NCBI GenBank assembly: GCA_964517005.1
Contig: CAZFAJ010000046.1
Location: 1 to 22,393 of the forward strand
Source of the DNA: CAYVBJ01 sp964517005
Lineage (GTDB): Bacteria; Bacteroidota; Rhodothermia; Balneolales; Balneolaceae
Reading direction: 5' to 3'
Length of the DNA: 22,393 nucleotides
Shown piece after piece: positions 8,634 to 15,932 of this stretch. Each line of letters starts with the position of its first letter. The stretch's first letter is position 1. The notes under the pieces are model-generated. The model had not been told where the DNA came from and searched no databases. It saw only the letters and a program-made list of their open reading frames with translations. A program made the translations under genes and the position numbers.

Positions 8634-9284
8634 TCAGAATCGGTACCCAACATAAAACATGTGAAAATCAATTCCGGGATTGATTTGCCCGGTCCCGCCA
8701 TTTGAGATGTGCTGTATCTGATAACCGACCTGAATCTTATTTGTGGAAGTGACATCAAATTCATATCCCAGACCAAAATCAAAAACAAAGTTTAACTTAG
8801 TTCCAAACGCATCAGGGAAAGTTTCCGGAAAAACGATAATTCCACCGGAACCGCTGAGAAAGAAGTTTTGGAAAACAGGGGCCTGCACAACGGCAGGTAT
8901 TAAACCAATACCAAATTGTTCGTCTTTTGGTCCGTCTATTCCGTTCTCCGGAAATTTGATTCGGCCGGCCGCAAGTATTTCACTCCCCAAATCAAGTTCA
9001 AATCTGCCAAGTTTAAATGATGAGTGCCAGAACTGCAGGGCAAAACCAAAAAAGTCGGAGCGCTCAATTTTACCGATAAATGTAAATGTTGCAGGAGCAT
9101 AGGTTGCCTTCAGTCCTAAGGTTAATTTGTGCTCGCTTTTCAATTCTGCTCCGGCGACAGAAATGTCTTCAGAATTACTGCCACTTTCTGATGCTTCCTG
9201 GGCATACACCGGTTCTCCAAATGAGATACATAGTACTATAAGCAGAATTATCCCCGGAATTTTAATTCTATAGAGTTTATTCAT
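8634..9284 (-). CDS. PagL-like lipid A 3-O-deacylase (acyloxyacyl hydrolase family), outer membrane
   Basis: A 216-aa exported beta-barrel with a signal peptide ending near PVYAQ. The C-terminal block IQHISNGGTGQINPGIDF matches PagL, which removes the 3-position acyl chain of lipid A in the outer membrane. The catalytic His-x-Ser is His192 and Ser194. The third member of the PagL triad is Glu 14 residues after the His; here that position is Asp206, a conservative change with exact spacing. The barrel ends with an aromatic residue (VGYRF), as outer membrane proteins do. I start at the ATG at 9284; a TTG two codons earlier is possible. The small membrane protein gene lies 53 bp upstream on the same strand, perhaps in one transcript. 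Distant barrels of similar size are the main alternative. Confidence 0.8.
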   Translation of the reverse strand: MNKLYRIKIPGIILLIVLCISFGEPVYAQEASESGSNSEDISVAGAELKSEHKLTLGLKATYAPATFTFIGKIERSDFFGFALQFWHSSFKLGRFELDLGSEILAAGRIKFPENGIDGPKDEQFGIGLIPAVVQAPVFQNFFLSGSGGIIVFPETFPDAFGTKLNFVFDFGLGYEFDVTSTNKIQVGYQIQHISNGGTGQINPGIDFHMFYVGYRF

Positions 9285-9337
9285 AGCCAATGAACATACA
9301 AAAAGTTATTTTAACTTTTTGAAAAGACAGTATAAAG

Positions 9338-9649
9338 TTATGATTTTTTATTGGAGAAAGTGGCAGCTACCCAGATAAAAACCCATCCGGCGGATGTTAT
9401 CCACCATCCACTATATAAAAGGAGAGCAGTATTTAAAAAATAGATGAGGTGGTAAATCCAAAGAGGGCTCTCGCTTTTTTTCTTATCGGTAATCTGTCTG
9501 AAATTATTACTCAACAAGGTAACAAGACGAGCCAAAACCATGAGGCCTGTATAAATATAGACAGCTATATCAAGGTAAACAGGCTCTGTAAACACAGCTG
9601 CGGCTACCAAACATACCGAGAGTACATCAATGGCAATCGATTTAATCAA
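9338..9649 (-). CDS. Small multi-pass membrane protein, unknown function
   Basis: A 103-aa protein with about three to four hydrophobic segments (residues 5-20, 25-45, 65-82 and 84-97) and a charged loop with KKKSES near residues 56-61. No family is recognised. The only usable canonical start is TTG at 9649; the frame stays open upstream, reading plausibly as KQVFRISRDQYYFTS up to the cspA-type gene's 3' end, but without ATG or GTG. No ribosome binding site is evident, so the true start may be non-canonical. It sits between the cold-shock gene (44 bp) and the PagL-like gene (53 bp), all on the minus strand. Confidence 0.6.
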   Translation of the reverse strand: MIKSIAIDVLSVCLVAAAVFTEPVYLDIAVYIYTGLMVLARLVTLLSNNFRQITDKKKSESPLWIYHLIYFLNTALLLYSGWWITSAGWVFIWVAATFSNKKS

Positions 9650-9693
9650 ACTGGTGAAATAATATTGGTCCCGGGAAATCCGGAATACCTGTT

Positions 9694-9912
9694 TTAAGAT
9701 TGAAGAGCAATAACTTCTCTCGCCTGAAGGCCTTTTTCACCTTCTGCTACCGTAAATTCTACTTCCTGGCCTTCTGTTAGTTTTTTGAAGCCATCTGATT
9801 GAATTTCAGAATAATGAACGAATACGTCTTCGCCGCCTTCTCTTGTTATAAACCCGTAACCTTTTCCGTTATGGAACCATTTAACAGTTCCTACTTCACG
9901 TGATTCTTCCAT
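9694..9912 (-). CDS. Cold-shock domain protein (CspA family)
   Basis: A 72-aa single cold-shock domain that binds single-stranded RNA and DNA and melts RNA secondary structure in the cytoplasm. RNP1 is KGYGFI (residues 17-22) and RNP2 is VFVHYS (30-35); VKWFHNGKGYGF and GQEVEFTVAEGEKGLQA are typical of the family. Length is normal. The 202 bases upstream contain no other gene and could hold a leader, as is common for cold-shock mRNAs, but I see no defined cold-box element. Whether it is cold-induced or constitutive cannot be told. Confidence 0.96.
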   Translation of the reverse strand: MEESREVGTVKWFHNGKGYGFITREGGEDVFVHYSEIQSDGFKKLTEGQEVEFTVAEGEKGLQAREVIALQS

Positions 9913-10114
9913 AAATAAAATCCAAACTAATGTTACCGTTTTAAGTTAGAGTATGTAATAATTTCTAAAGCAGAACGTTATCACAAATTTAAAATAACCT
10001 GTTTGGGTGTTTTTATCAATTATGAAATTCAATCTTTTACTATTTTGACGGCTCCGTATACTTTTGCCAGAATTTTGCTGATGAACAGAGTGTGCAGATG
10101 CAGTTAACAATATC

Positions 10115-10696
10115 TTATTTGAAAGAGATTTCCTCTATCCAAATCACTTCCGAACCATTTCCAAACTCTTCATCATTATAAGATGATTTCCACATCCAGC
10201 CTTCTGATTGTTTTATATCCACAATATATCCCTTGATATGGACTACATGTCCCACACGGGTTCGTTTCAGGTCATCTGCAATAAAAGAATTTGCCGGTAC
10301 CGCATGGAGAAGGGCAATGTAATTTTTCATCTCTGACACAGGCAAGGCCGGTTTCAGCAGATTCATTTCAAAAGAGCGGTTGCTTTGCCTGATTTCTATC
10401 TCATTTAAATTTCTTTCATCAGACATTGGCCCCCAGCCAATTACATAATCATAAGGTGAGATATCAGCTTTGTTGTCAAAGAAAAAGCGTTTTTGGGATA
10501 AAATACGTGCCTGTGTTTCAATTCTTCGAACCGGTGATATGGTATAGTTTTCGTGGTTAAAAGTATCTTTCAAAAGATTGTATTCGATGACGGGATCATG
10601 GGGAGCAATCTCACCGGGACCGTGTTCAATAGGTGAATTTGTCCATAGTGAATAGGTGCCGATCAATATCAGAAGGAAGGTAATATTCTTGATCAT
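10115..10696 (-). CDS. Conserved exported protein, unknown function
   Basis: A 193-aa protein with an N-terminal hydrophobic signal or anchor (residues 4-18). The body has recognisable blocks, ADISPYDYVIGWGPMSDE and, near the C-terminus, GYIVDIKQSEGWMWKSS with GNGSEVIWIEE. I recall this pattern from a family of uncharacterised proteins found in several Gram-negative phyla, but I cannot name a function. There is no cysteine motif or obvious catalytic signature. The start is well supported: AGGA lies 8 bases ahead of the ATG, one of the better ribosome binding sites in this window. It follows the other exported gene at 10817-11320 on the same strand, with a 120-bp spacer containing an inverted repeat. 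Confidence 0.8.
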   Translation of the reverse strand: MIKNITFLLILIGTYSLWTNSPIEHGPGEIAPHDPVIEYNLLKDTFNHENYTISPVRRIETQARILSQKRFFFDNKADISPYDYVIGWGPMSDERNLNEIEIRQSNRSFEMNLLKPALPVSEMKNYIALLHAVPANSFIADDLKRTRVGHVVHIKGYIVDIKQSEGWMWKSSYNDEEFGNGSEVIWIEEISFK

Positions 10697-10756
10697 CGTA
10701 ATTCCTGCTTTGATTTGTTGCTAACTCTTTATTACAGGAGAGAGATAGGTGGGTAT

Positions 10757-10802
10757 TTGTTACATTATAATTACCAAATAAGCAAATGCTTAACTGTAAC
10801 AA
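10757..10802. repeat. Nested inverted repeat between two minus-strand genes
   Basis: Outer arms of 8 bp (TTGTTACA at 10757-10764 and TGTAACAA at 10795-10802) enclose a second hairpin, TAAGC-AAAT-GCTTA at 10779-10792. It begins 14 bases after the stop of the upstream minus-strand gene and lies about 60 bp before the next start. No T-run follows, so an intrinsic terminator is doubtful; mRNA structure or a protein-binding site is equally possible. Confidence 0.35.
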
Positions 10803-10816
10803 TTATGTTCAGTTCT

Positions 10817-11320
10817 TTATTTCTGATTAATAAATTTCAGTTGATAAAATTGATCTACAAAATTTTTGGCATCTTTTTCTGAGAATTGATTTAATACCGG
10901 CCCGTTTTCAAAGTAAACGTCTTCAAAACTGACTGGCTTTTTATTATAATACCGGAACTTGAGCTCGCCATTTACATTTTCTACAGTGCGTATGTCACGA
11001 ATGTTGTAATTGATTTTTGATTCACTGAGATATTCTATCGGGCTCGCTATAAACTCTCCTCTTGAGTCAGTAAAATCACTGATATTTTTACGAAACTCCA
11101 ATTCAAGATGAGCGTTAATCTTTGATAAAACTTCGCTTGAAAAAGACATAAAGACACTGGTTTTTGTCAGGCCGAGCCGTACTTCATTGCCTTTATCTCT
11201 GATTTCCAATACTGTTTCACCGTCTTCTTTGCCCGATTTACATTCACCGGTGTTAGAATATCCAAATGCTGAACTGAAGCAAGCTGTAAATGTAAGCAAT
11301 AGAAAAAAAGGTAATTTCAT
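10817..11320 (-). CDS. Exported hypothetical protein, 167 aa
   Basis: No family is recognised. A signal peptide is clear: a basic start, then FFLLLTFTACFSSAFGYS, with cleavage likely after Phe-Gly. The mature part is soluble, charged and mixed alpha/beta, with one cysteine early (GECKSGKEDGE) and a hydrophobic segment VRLGLTKTSVFMSF. GGAAA lies 9 bases ahead of the ATG, supporting this start. It is downstream of the TonB-dependent receptor gene (140 bp) and upstream of another exported protein, so it may act in the periplasm with the receptor, but that is inference from position only. Confidence 0.7.
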   Translation of the reverse strand: MKLPFFLLLTFTACFSSAFGYSNTGECKSGKEDGETVLEIRDKGNEVRLGLTKTSVFMSFSSEVLSKINAHLELEFRKNISDFTDSRGEFIASPIEYLSESKINYNIRDIRTVENVNGELKFRYYNKKPVSFEDVYFENGPVLNQFSEKDAKNFVDQFYQLKFINQK

Positions 11321-11460
11321 TATTCGTTTCCATTCGGTTAATGATCAGGATCGAATACGTGAGTAAAGCATTTTGAAAGCGCTGTCAATATATTCAGGGC
11401 AAATATATTAAAAAATGTAATAAAGTTTAAATAACAACAAAATGATCTGAAACAGAAGTG

Positions 11461-13509
11461 TTAAAGGGACACCTGAATTCCGGCTTGAAACGACCGGTCG
11501 GCACCAGGTTCAAAGAATCTGCCTCCAAAAGCATTTATGCTAACAGATGTATTAAACCTTTCGTCGAGCAGGTTGTTAACAGCAATAAACGGGGAAAGTT
11601 GTATTCCTGATCCCGGTATATCCAGTGAATGATTAACCCGGATGGAAACCAGTTTATAGCTTTCATTTTCCACACTGTTAATACTGTTTGTATAATAGGA
11701 TCCGACCCATTCAAGATCTGCTGATATGTAAGTATTGCCGATATTTCCGGAAATTTCTGAACTAAATCTGTGGGGCGAAACGCCGGGTATTTTCTTGCCT
11801 TCAAAATCACCGGACCTGAATTTTGCATCGAGCCACGAATACATGAGTTGAATATTTACATTTTGAATCGGTGATAAACCAAGGCTGGTTTCAACTCCTG
11901 CGTGGCGGGTCTCTCCTTCATTCCGGAAAAATGTTGGCCCGTCGGGGGCAGTCTGAAAGGGCACCAGCAGATTATCGATCAGCATACCAAAAAGTGTTAC
12001 TTCATAACTGAGTGTTAGCTTCCGGATATTACCCCGAACACCGGACTCAAGCCCCCAGGTTTTTTCCGGATCCACATCCTGGTTAAACCCGTTGCCACCA
12101 TCAGGCCTGTTTACGAGTTCGGTGGTAGTGGGTGATTCAAACGAAGAACTTACGTTCGTAAACAGTTCAAATGTTGCAGCTTTATAGGTGACACCGAAAC
12201 CCGGATTCAGTGACGTAAAAGTACGATTGCCATCGGTATTTGTGTCCAGTTTATCATTTGCAGAAAACGTCAGCCTGTCGGCCCGTAATCCTGCACTAAA
12301 AGTAAACCGGTTTACAGGAACATTCACCCTGGTAAAAAGAGCCTGATTCCATACATTTTCACGCTGCTTCACATCTATTTCATCTCCGCGGCCGCCATTA
12401 TCATTATTGGTTTCAAGCCGGTCATCAAACTGCCATTTTATTTCACTGCCCGCGTGCAGTTCAAATGGCAGCCCTGATACTTCATAAGTGTTCCGGAAGC
12501 CACCGGCATAGCGTTCAACATTGATATACCCGAATGGCAGCGGGTTTTCAACCCATCTGTATGTACCGTGGATGGTTACATTCAGAATATCTGATCCGAA
12601 TTGCTGCAGAAGGGAGCCGGATACCATAGCCTGGTCAAAATTTTTGCCTGCCTGAGTGTTTACAAATGTATCACGCGCCTGTCGGGGCGAATCACCTGCA
12701 AGCTGTCCGGTGAGTGATCCCGGGTGCTGGGCTTTGGGCATGCCGGCATAGTTGGCTGCAACCCGGATCTGTGAATTGCTCCAGCCCGAGAACTGTGCAC
12801 TTGCCCCGGTTCTGATCATTTCTGCTGCACTGTGATCTCTGAATCCGTCCGTATCAAAATAGGTGCCATATAGATGAAGTTGTACATCATTCACCGACTC
12901 AGCAATCTGCAGTTCCTGCTTTAGAGTCCCATAAGAGCCGGCAAATCCCCGATATTTGAAGGACGATTCACCCGGTAGTGGTTTGGTCGACAAATGAAGC
13001 ACGCCTCCGCTCGAATTACCCCAAAATGTGGATGATGGCCCCCTTAATAATTCAATTCGCCTCACAACAGCCGGATCAACCATATTTAAAATAGTCTGGC
13101 CATCGGCAACGGTTAATGGCATATCATCCAGCAGAACTTGTACACCGCGAACCCCAAACTGTGATCGCCAGCCCATTCCACGGATTGTCAGCTGCTCGCC
13201 TAAGGCAAAATTTTCACGGTTATTCACAAAAATTCCGGGCAGCGAAAAAGTGAGCCTGTCGAGTGTGGTAGCGGGACGCGCAGCCAAATCCTCACTGCTT
13301 CTGACTTTCCGGCTTAACGAGAGCGGCACCTCATCGACAGTAAGGATGGATTGTGTTGCCTCGATTCTGATTTCATCCAGTTCAGCCCTAAGAGTATCAT
13401 TCCCTGTGGTCTGGGCTGTTACATCAGACGCAATAAAAATCAAAAACAGGAAGCAGGAAAGATTTGAAAAAAAATGGTAGGTTTTAAGCATCCGGATGTT
13501 AAGTAACAT
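11461..13509 (-). CDS. TonB-dependent outer membrane receptor
   Basis: A 682-aa outer membrane transporter that imports ligands such as siderophores, cobalamin, metals or glycans using TonB/ExbBD energy. A signal peptide ends near DVTAQ. A TonB-box-like segment LDEIRIEAT follows near residues 44-52. The plug domain (about 60-180) carries the expected blocks LTIRGMGWRSQFGVRGVQVL and VRRIELLRGPSSTFWGNSSG. The remaining ~500 residues are beta-barrel strands, ending FEPGADRSFQAGIQVSL. It has no N-terminal carboxypeptidase-like domain, so it is not a SusC type; the length fits simple metal or siderophore receptors. The substrate is not evident and no riboswitch is visible in the 72 bp upstream. 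A second ATG at 13491 (MLKTYHFF) is an equally good start. Confidence 0.94.
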   Translation of the reverse strand: MLLNIRMLKTYHFFSNLSCFLFLIFIASDVTAQTTGNDTLRAELDEIRIEATQSILTVDEVPLSLSRKVRSSEDLAARPATTLDRLTFSLPGIFVNNRENFALGEQLTIRGMGWRSQFGVRGVQVLLDDMPLTVADGQTILNMVDPAVVRRIELLRGPSSTFWGNSSGGVLHLSTKPLPGESSFKYRGFAGSYGTLKQELQIAESVNDVQLHLYGTYFDTDGFRDHSAAEMIRTGASAQFSGWSNSQIRVAANYAGMPKAQHPGSLTGQLAGDSPRQARDTFVNTQAGKNFDQAMVSGSLLQQFGSDILNVTIHGTYRWVENPLPFGYINVERYAGGFRNTYEVSGLPFELHAGSEIKWQFDDRLETNNDNGGRGDEIDVKQRENVWNQALFTRVNVPVNRFTFSAGLRADRLTFSANDKLDTNTDGNRTFTSLNPGFGVTYKAATFELFTNVSSSFESPTTTELVNRPDGGNGFNQDVDPEKTWGLESGVRGNIRKLTLSYEVTLFGMLIDNLLVPFQTAPDGPTFFRNEGETRHAGVETSLGLSPIQNVNIQLMYSWLDAKFRSGDFEGKKIPGVSPHRFSSEISGNIGNTYISADLEWVGSYYTNSINSVENESYKLVSIRVNHSLDIPGSGIQLSPFIAVNNLLDERFNTSVSINAFGGRFFEPGADRSFQAGIQVSL

Positions 13510-13581
13510 TTCGTTTTAATATTCGTAAAAGATGTAATCTTGTAAATAATATTTATTTATGACAGCGGTCGTAGAAAACTC

Positions 13582-13902
13582 ATGAGATTGACTAAACGAA
13601 AGTTAAGAAAAATTTTTAATATGAATTTTGAATGGATTGCACTCGCAGGCGGACTTTTTCTGCTTGCTATAATGAGTCCTTACGAAAATGGTCAATCACT
13701 TTGTCTGTTTGATTTGGCCGGATTTGAATTCTGTCCGGGAGAGGGACTGGGCCATTCAATCGCATTTTTTTTCAGAGGAGAATTTCAAAATTCTGTACAG
13801 GCACATTTTATGGGGATTCCGGCAGTGGTGATCTTGTCGTTGCGTATTCTGTTTCTCTTACATCTAAATTTTAATCAAAAAGAAAGGACATCGGATGGCT
13901 AA
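13582..13902 (+). CDS. DUF2752 small membrane protein
   Basis: A 106-aa protein matching DUF2752: CPGEGLGHSIAFFFRGEFQNS resembles the family's CPGCGLTRA...GDF block, followed by HFMGIPAVVILSLRILFLL. There are two hydrophobic segments, around residues 16-32 and 78-94. The ATG at 13621 (MNFEWIALAG) is an alternative start that drops a very basic N-terminus. The family's function is not known. The stop overlaps the TM2 gene start by 8 bp, and DUF2752 and TM2 genes often travel together in Bacteroidota. Confidence 0.85.
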   Translation: MRLTKRKLRKIFNMNFEWIALAGGLFLLAIMSPYENGQSLCLFDLAGFEFCPGEGLGHSIAFFFRGEFQNSVQAHFMGIPAVVILSLRILFLLHLNFNQKERTSDG

Positions 13903-14236
13903 TGTAATTGAGTTACTTCCTGAAATAGAGGGTGAAGAATCGATCTATATCAATAAGTTATTAAGTGAAATGAACGAGACAGATGCCAAAAAGTTTGCCC
14001 AGGTATACAAAGCCAGGCGTAAAGATCCGTTTGTTGTGTTGATTTTGGCTTGTATCGGTTTTTTTGGAGCAGCAGGAATCCACAGGTTTTTTATTGGTCA
14101 TATCGGAATGGGAATTCTCTATTTTTTAACAGCAGGTCTATGTTTTATCGGAACGATCGTTGATTTGATTAACTATAAAAATCTTGCTTTCGAATACAAT
14201 CGTGAAAAAGCTCTTGAAATATTGAAAATGATATAG
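13895..14236 (+). CDS. TM2-domain membrane protein
   Basis: A 113-aa protein with a cytoplasmic helical N-terminus (about 45 residues, rich in Glu and Lys) followed by a TM2 domain: two membrane helices joined by GIHRFFIGHIGMG, where the usual DRF is HRF. The domain ends at TIVDLINY. The role of bacterial TM2 proteins is unsettled. AAAGGA lies ahead of the ATG with good spacing, and the start overlaps the DUF2752 stop, so the two are co-translated. The HD-domain gene follows 11 bp later. Confidence 0.9.
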   Translation: MANVIELLPEIEGEESIYINKLLSEMNETDAKKFAQVYKARRKDPFVVLILACIGFFGAAGIHRFFIGHIGMGILYFLTAGLCFIGTIVDLINYKNLAFEYNREKALEILKMI

Positions 14237-14247
14237 TTCCTTAAAGT

Positions 14248-14790
14248 ATGATAAAAAGAGATGATTCAAACGCGTTATTAGAACAATATATTGAAAACGA
14301 AAATCTTCGGCATCACTGCAAGATGGTTGCATCGGCTATGGAGGCTTATGCGAGGAAGCTCGACATTGAAGAAAATGAGGTTGAGAACTGGTGGCATGCA
14401 GGCCTGCTGCATGATCTTGATTGGGAAAAGTATCCCGATGAACATCCCCGCTTAGCAGTTGAAGAAATCCTGCCTGAAAACGGATATCCCGAACATGTAA
14501 TCGAGGCGGTGCGAGCCCATGCACCGGAGCGGACCGGTAAAGAACCGGAAGCAAAAATCGAGCGCTATCTTTTTGCCTGCGATGAACTGTCCGGATTTAT
14601 GCATGCGGTTTCCCTGATGAGGCCGAATGGTTTTCAGGATATGAAAGTAAAATCAGTGAAGAAAAAATTAAAAGACAAGAGTTTTGCAGCAAATGTGCCA
14701 AGAGATGATATAAGGAAAGGAGCTGAACTCATCAATACAGATCTGAATGAACATATTCTTTTTTTGATAGAGGTATTCAAAACCGTATAG
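14248..14790 (+). CDS. HD-domain phosphohydrolase
   Basis: A 180-aa cytoplasmic HD-superfamily protein. The metal-binding set is visible: His23 (LRHHCKM), His55-Asp56 (GLLHDLDWE), His91 (RAHAPERT) and Asp112 (ACDELSGF). Such proteins are commonly annotated as HDIG-type hydrolases acting on nucleotides or other phosphomonoesters; the substrate is not known. It has no regulatory or membrane domain. The C-terminal half is basic (DMKVKSVKKKLKDK). It follows the TM2 gene by 11 bp, so is probably last in that transcript; the next gene starts 135 bp later. Confidence 0.9.
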   Translation: MIKRDDSNALLEQYIENENLRHHCKMVASAMEAYARKLDIEENEVENWWHAGLLHDLDWEKYPDEHPRLAVEEILPENGYPEHVIEAVRAHAPERTGKEPEAKIERYLFACDELSGFMHAVSLMRPNGFQDMKVKSVKKKLKDKSFAANVPRDDIRKGAELINTDLNEHILFLIEVFKTV

Positions 14791-14925
14791 AGAAGAAGTA
14801 AAATAGTTATCAGGCAGCGAGAAAGGTGTACATCAAAAGACTCCCGGGAAATTAAACTGAAACCACATTCTCTTTAATCCGTATTGCATATTAGTTATTG
14901 ATCAATTTAATTAGTGATTAAGTGA

Positions 14926-15918
14926 ATGCCTGTGAAATATTATCTTAGCTTTATCATATTAAGCCTGCTTTCGAATGGTTATGAATTTGATCTGAAAGCA
15001 CAGAGCAATTCCGTCAGATCTGTTTTAATTGAAAAAAACCTGGTCAGCGGGGAACCGTATGAATCAAAGAGATTCCCGGTTGATAGGCATACGGAACTAT
15101 CGGTGGTGACACTTTCCGGTGATATCGAAGTTTATGAAAATCCGGCAATAGACTATATTCAGATTGATTTGTACGTAGATCGTGGCTTTACGCTTTGGTC
15201 GGGCAGCAGCAGTCTTGAAAATTATCATATTATATTCCGGAAGATGAATCATAAGATCGTTGCTACAGTAGAGCCCCGGCGTTCGGAGTCTAAAGTCTGG
15301 AAGGGTGATAATATCTCATTCAGTTACGTGGTTCAGACACCGGTCTCCGTTTCATCGAGAATAAGAAATACCAGTGGCGATATCTGGGTACGGAATATCG
15401 ATGGTAATCAGCTGATCCAGACTACGACAGGTGATTTGTTTCTTGAGGGCCTGGAAGGGGAGACCAGCGCATTTTCTGCAAATGGCAATATTTATGCTGA
15501 GAATATTACCGGAAAATTTAATGCAAAGACGATAGGCGGTGATATTTATGCTCACAATTCACGCGGGGAAATCAGAGTTAAAGCTTTAAGCGGTATAATT
15601 CATACTACAGGTTTAACCGGGACTTTTATTGCATCAACTGTATCAGGAAATATTGATGCCGAACTGCTATCGGCCGGAAAAGGGAGCTTTATTGAGTCAA
15701 TTTCGGGATCAGTAACTCTAACCCTGCAGCAGGAACTGGATCATACCTTTCAGATTTCGGGGGCTGCTGTGGATGTGACTGAGCTTCTGAAGCAGGCTGA
15801 GTTTGAAGGAAACGTACAAAGGAGAAACGCGAACCTGGTATTTGGAAACGGACAAATACCGGTTCAGATTTCTTCCCTGTCAGGCAATGTGACTGTTAAA
15901 TCGGGCTCAAACAGATAA
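14926..15918 (+). CDS. DUF4097-type beta-solenoid protein, exported
   Basis: A 330-aa protein with a hydrophobic N-terminal signal ending near LKAQ. From about residue 60 it carries repeats of roughly 20 residues, each with an S-G-D/N-I/V turn: LSGDIEV, TSGDIWV, TTGDLFL, ANGNIYA, IGGDIYA, LSGIIHT, VSGNIDA, ISGSVTL and LSGNVTV. This is the adhesin-like beta-strand repeat of DUF4097, probably a right-handed solenoid in the periplasm or at the outer membrane. Function is unknown; family members are often encoded beside envelope stress or anti-sigma genes. The next gene starts 14 bp after the stop, strongly suggesting an operon with the SpoIIE phosphatase and the Omp85-type barrel. Confidence 0.88.
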   Translation: MPVKYYLSFIILSLLSNGYEFDLKAQSNSVRSVLIEKNLVSGEPYESKRFPVDRHTELSVVTLSGDIEVYENPAIDYIQIDLYVDRGFTLWSGSSSLENYHIIFRKMNHKIVATVEPRRSESKVWKGDNISFSYVVQTPVSVSSRIRNTSGDIWVRNIDGNQLIQTTTGDLFLEGLEGETSAFSANGNIYAENITGKFNAKTIGGDIYAHNSRGEIRVKALSGIIHTTGLTGTFIASTVSGNIDAELLSAGKGSFIESISGSVTLTLQQELDHTFQISGAAVDVTELLKQAEFEGNVQRRNANLVFGNGQIPVQISSLSGNVTVKSGSNR

Positions 15919-15932
15919 AACCTCTGAAATCT

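Noticed and set aside
9913..10114. Possible cold-shock leader or promoter element
   Set aside because: The TTAGTTTG near 9925 resembles the Bacteroidota -7 element at most positions, but no matching -33 element stands out, so no promoter is called.
13028..13480. Plus-strand frame of 150 codons
   Set aside because: It is antisense to the plug domain of the TonB-dependent receptor and shows no independent features.
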